64,000 nt of DNA from Oopsacas minuta (Eukaryota > Porifera > Hexactinellida > Lyssacinosida > Leucopsacidae): assembly GCA_024704765.1 (NCBI GenBank), contig JAKMXF010000336.1:62001-126000 (forward strand), in the 5' to 3' direction. The position numbers were made by a program, and so were the translations under genes. Shown here one piece after another: positions 63,092 through 64,000 of this stretch. The stretch's first letter is position 1. Each line of letters begins with the position of its first letter. The notes under the pieces were generated by a model. That model was given only the letters and a program-made list of their open reading frames with translations, searched no databases and was not told the DNA's origin.

Positions 63092-64000
63092 TCAGATCCA
63101 GATAACTCTAGACGATGGTTCAAGCAGTGCTAGAGAATGATATTCGGATATTTTATCGCAAACGCTCGCACCAGCAGAAGCAAATCCGAATAAATGTTGG
63201 CTAAGATAATCTATATTATTAATTCCGTAACTCTCCATACAATTCGGTAGAGTACCCAGGATAGTTGAGGCATCCTGCTTTGCCTGTTCAATGAGATCCA
63301 AAAACATGAATTTCGGACTTTCAAGCTTCGAAGTTTCACACTCTAGATAAACTACTAGTGTAGAAATATTAGACAGAGTAGTTGATTCATCAATAATTAA
63401 CACTATTTTGCCTTCAATTTCCTGTGTACGGAACAAATCTTAAGTATCATTTGGAACTTTATGTGATCAATGATTTCTGTTGCAGAGTAACGGGAATGAA
63501 AATCTACCCCAAGATCAGTGCCATTCAACTGTTGTAGCTCAACTAAATCGGGATGATCGGTATACGGTCAAAGATATTAAGCTGTTTGAATAATTCGTTT
63601 AGTGTCCTCTAATTGTAAACGTTTCAAATTATCTGTGCTTTTCAATACAGGACTTTTCTACACTTAGAAGACTTTCTTCTGAAATAGTGTGTGTGCGTGA
63701 GAAGTTTGGTGTCGAACAATTTTCTTACGTAATGATTCCAATCTTGCTTCTTTTGTATCACCATAATAGTTAACAAGACACTCAGACAATTCTGTAGTGA
63801 CATAAACACCTCTTCTCTTATGCAAGGATAGACAAGACACTTTCTGCCATATTCAACACCCTAGAGTGCTATCTTTTCGAAATAACCATGGGTAATCCTT
63901 CTTTTTACTTTCCCACATATCGGGAGACCAAATATCTGGAACTCTAATCTCGCCAGAATCACTGCTAAAAGAGGCTTTCGTATTTATAGCAGGCCCAGTC
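63092..64000 (-). pseudogene. hAT transposase (KIAA1586-like), runs off the window
   Basis: On the minus strand from the window edge come, in order and in changing frames: WSPDMWESKKKDYPWLFRKD (zinc-finger-like start, about 63900), HKRRGVYVTTELSECLVNYY and SLRKKIVRHQTSHAHTISEE (about 63700-63830), then KIVLIIDESTTLSNISTLVV (first catalytic Asp, about 63400) and YLSQHLFGFASAGASV (about 63190; the usual second Asp in GFA(S/C)DG is Ala here). These are the typical segments of a KIAA1586/ZBED-type hAT transposase. The C-terminal half is cut off at about 63150. Several frameshifts make it inactive. Confidence 0.78.

Noticed and set aside
1-64000. tRNA or rRNA genes
   Set aside because: I looked for cloverleaf-type arms and conserved B-box-like words and for rRNA core sequences and recognised none; a dedicated scan (tRNAscan-SE, Infernal) would be decisive.

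Overview
This is AT-rich nuclear DNA of an animal. Genes have introns (a clear GTAAGT...TTTAG intron at 32468-32387), and there are no bacterial operons or Shine-Dalgarno sites. Recognisable homologues are metazoan: a TRIM-like coiled-coil/NHL protein, an interferon-induced very large GTPase (GVIN type), CFAP97, eIF3a and TPR-SET/SMYD-like proteins. Mariner, hAT, pogo-type and unclassified transposons are abundant. A sponge or another early-branching animal would fit, but I cannot prove the species from sequence alone.

The main feature is a dispersed amplification of one gene. Eleven NHL-repeat beta-propeller genes occur here (starts near 5345-, 8498+, 17683+, 22204+, 36924+, 41544+, 46546+, 50713+, 54222-, 56390+ and 60252+). 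Two older, decayed NHL relatives lie at 19.6-20.7 and 59.2-59.7 kb. Ten copies are short (about 260-330 codons, propeller only). The copy at 41.5 kb alone keeps a coiled coil before the propeller and looks like the parental architecture. The short copies share a nearly identical 5' flank of about 130-170 bp. Several also carry, downstream, the TATA-like promoter and first coding exon of eIF3a, so the duplicated unit was 'NHL gene + 5' end of eIF3a'. The eIF3a pieces are decayed, while the NHL frames stay open. Differences between NHL copies fall mostly on a few loop positions (after 'ENL', in 'D-x-x-N-N-C', in 'x-x-P-x-G', in 'ITD-x...'), and blocks of these variants are shared in mosaic fashion.

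Layout. 0-23 kb: NHL units, eIF3a fragments, a decayed CRESS-type Rep element (6.0-6.7 kb), a large inverted repeat (6.9-8.3 kb), a 2.6-kb DNA transposon with an intact gene of about 561 codons (10.8-13.4 kb), a TPR-SET pseudogene (14.8-16.3 kb), and a decayed NHL relative with one hAT insertion inside it and a second just downstream. 23-26 kb: repeats and foldback elements only. 26-35.5 kb: a minus-strand block of otherwise single-copy genes: homocysteine S-methyltransferase (broken), GVIN-type GTPase (one frameshift), CFAP97 (two in-frame stops) and an RmlC-RmlD fusion (two frameshifts). 35.5-64 kb: further NHL units, a complete but dead mariner with TA target duplications, hAT transposase remnants (39.6, 45.2 and 63.1-64.0 kb), TPR-SET fragments (41.0, 52.1 and 61.9-63.0 kb) and MITEs.

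Several transposon ends could be defined by comparing filled and empty sites between duplicated units in this same window (10845-13432, 19937-20535, 21081-21697, 50106-50606). All coordinates and homologies come from reading the sequence by eye; no database search was run.
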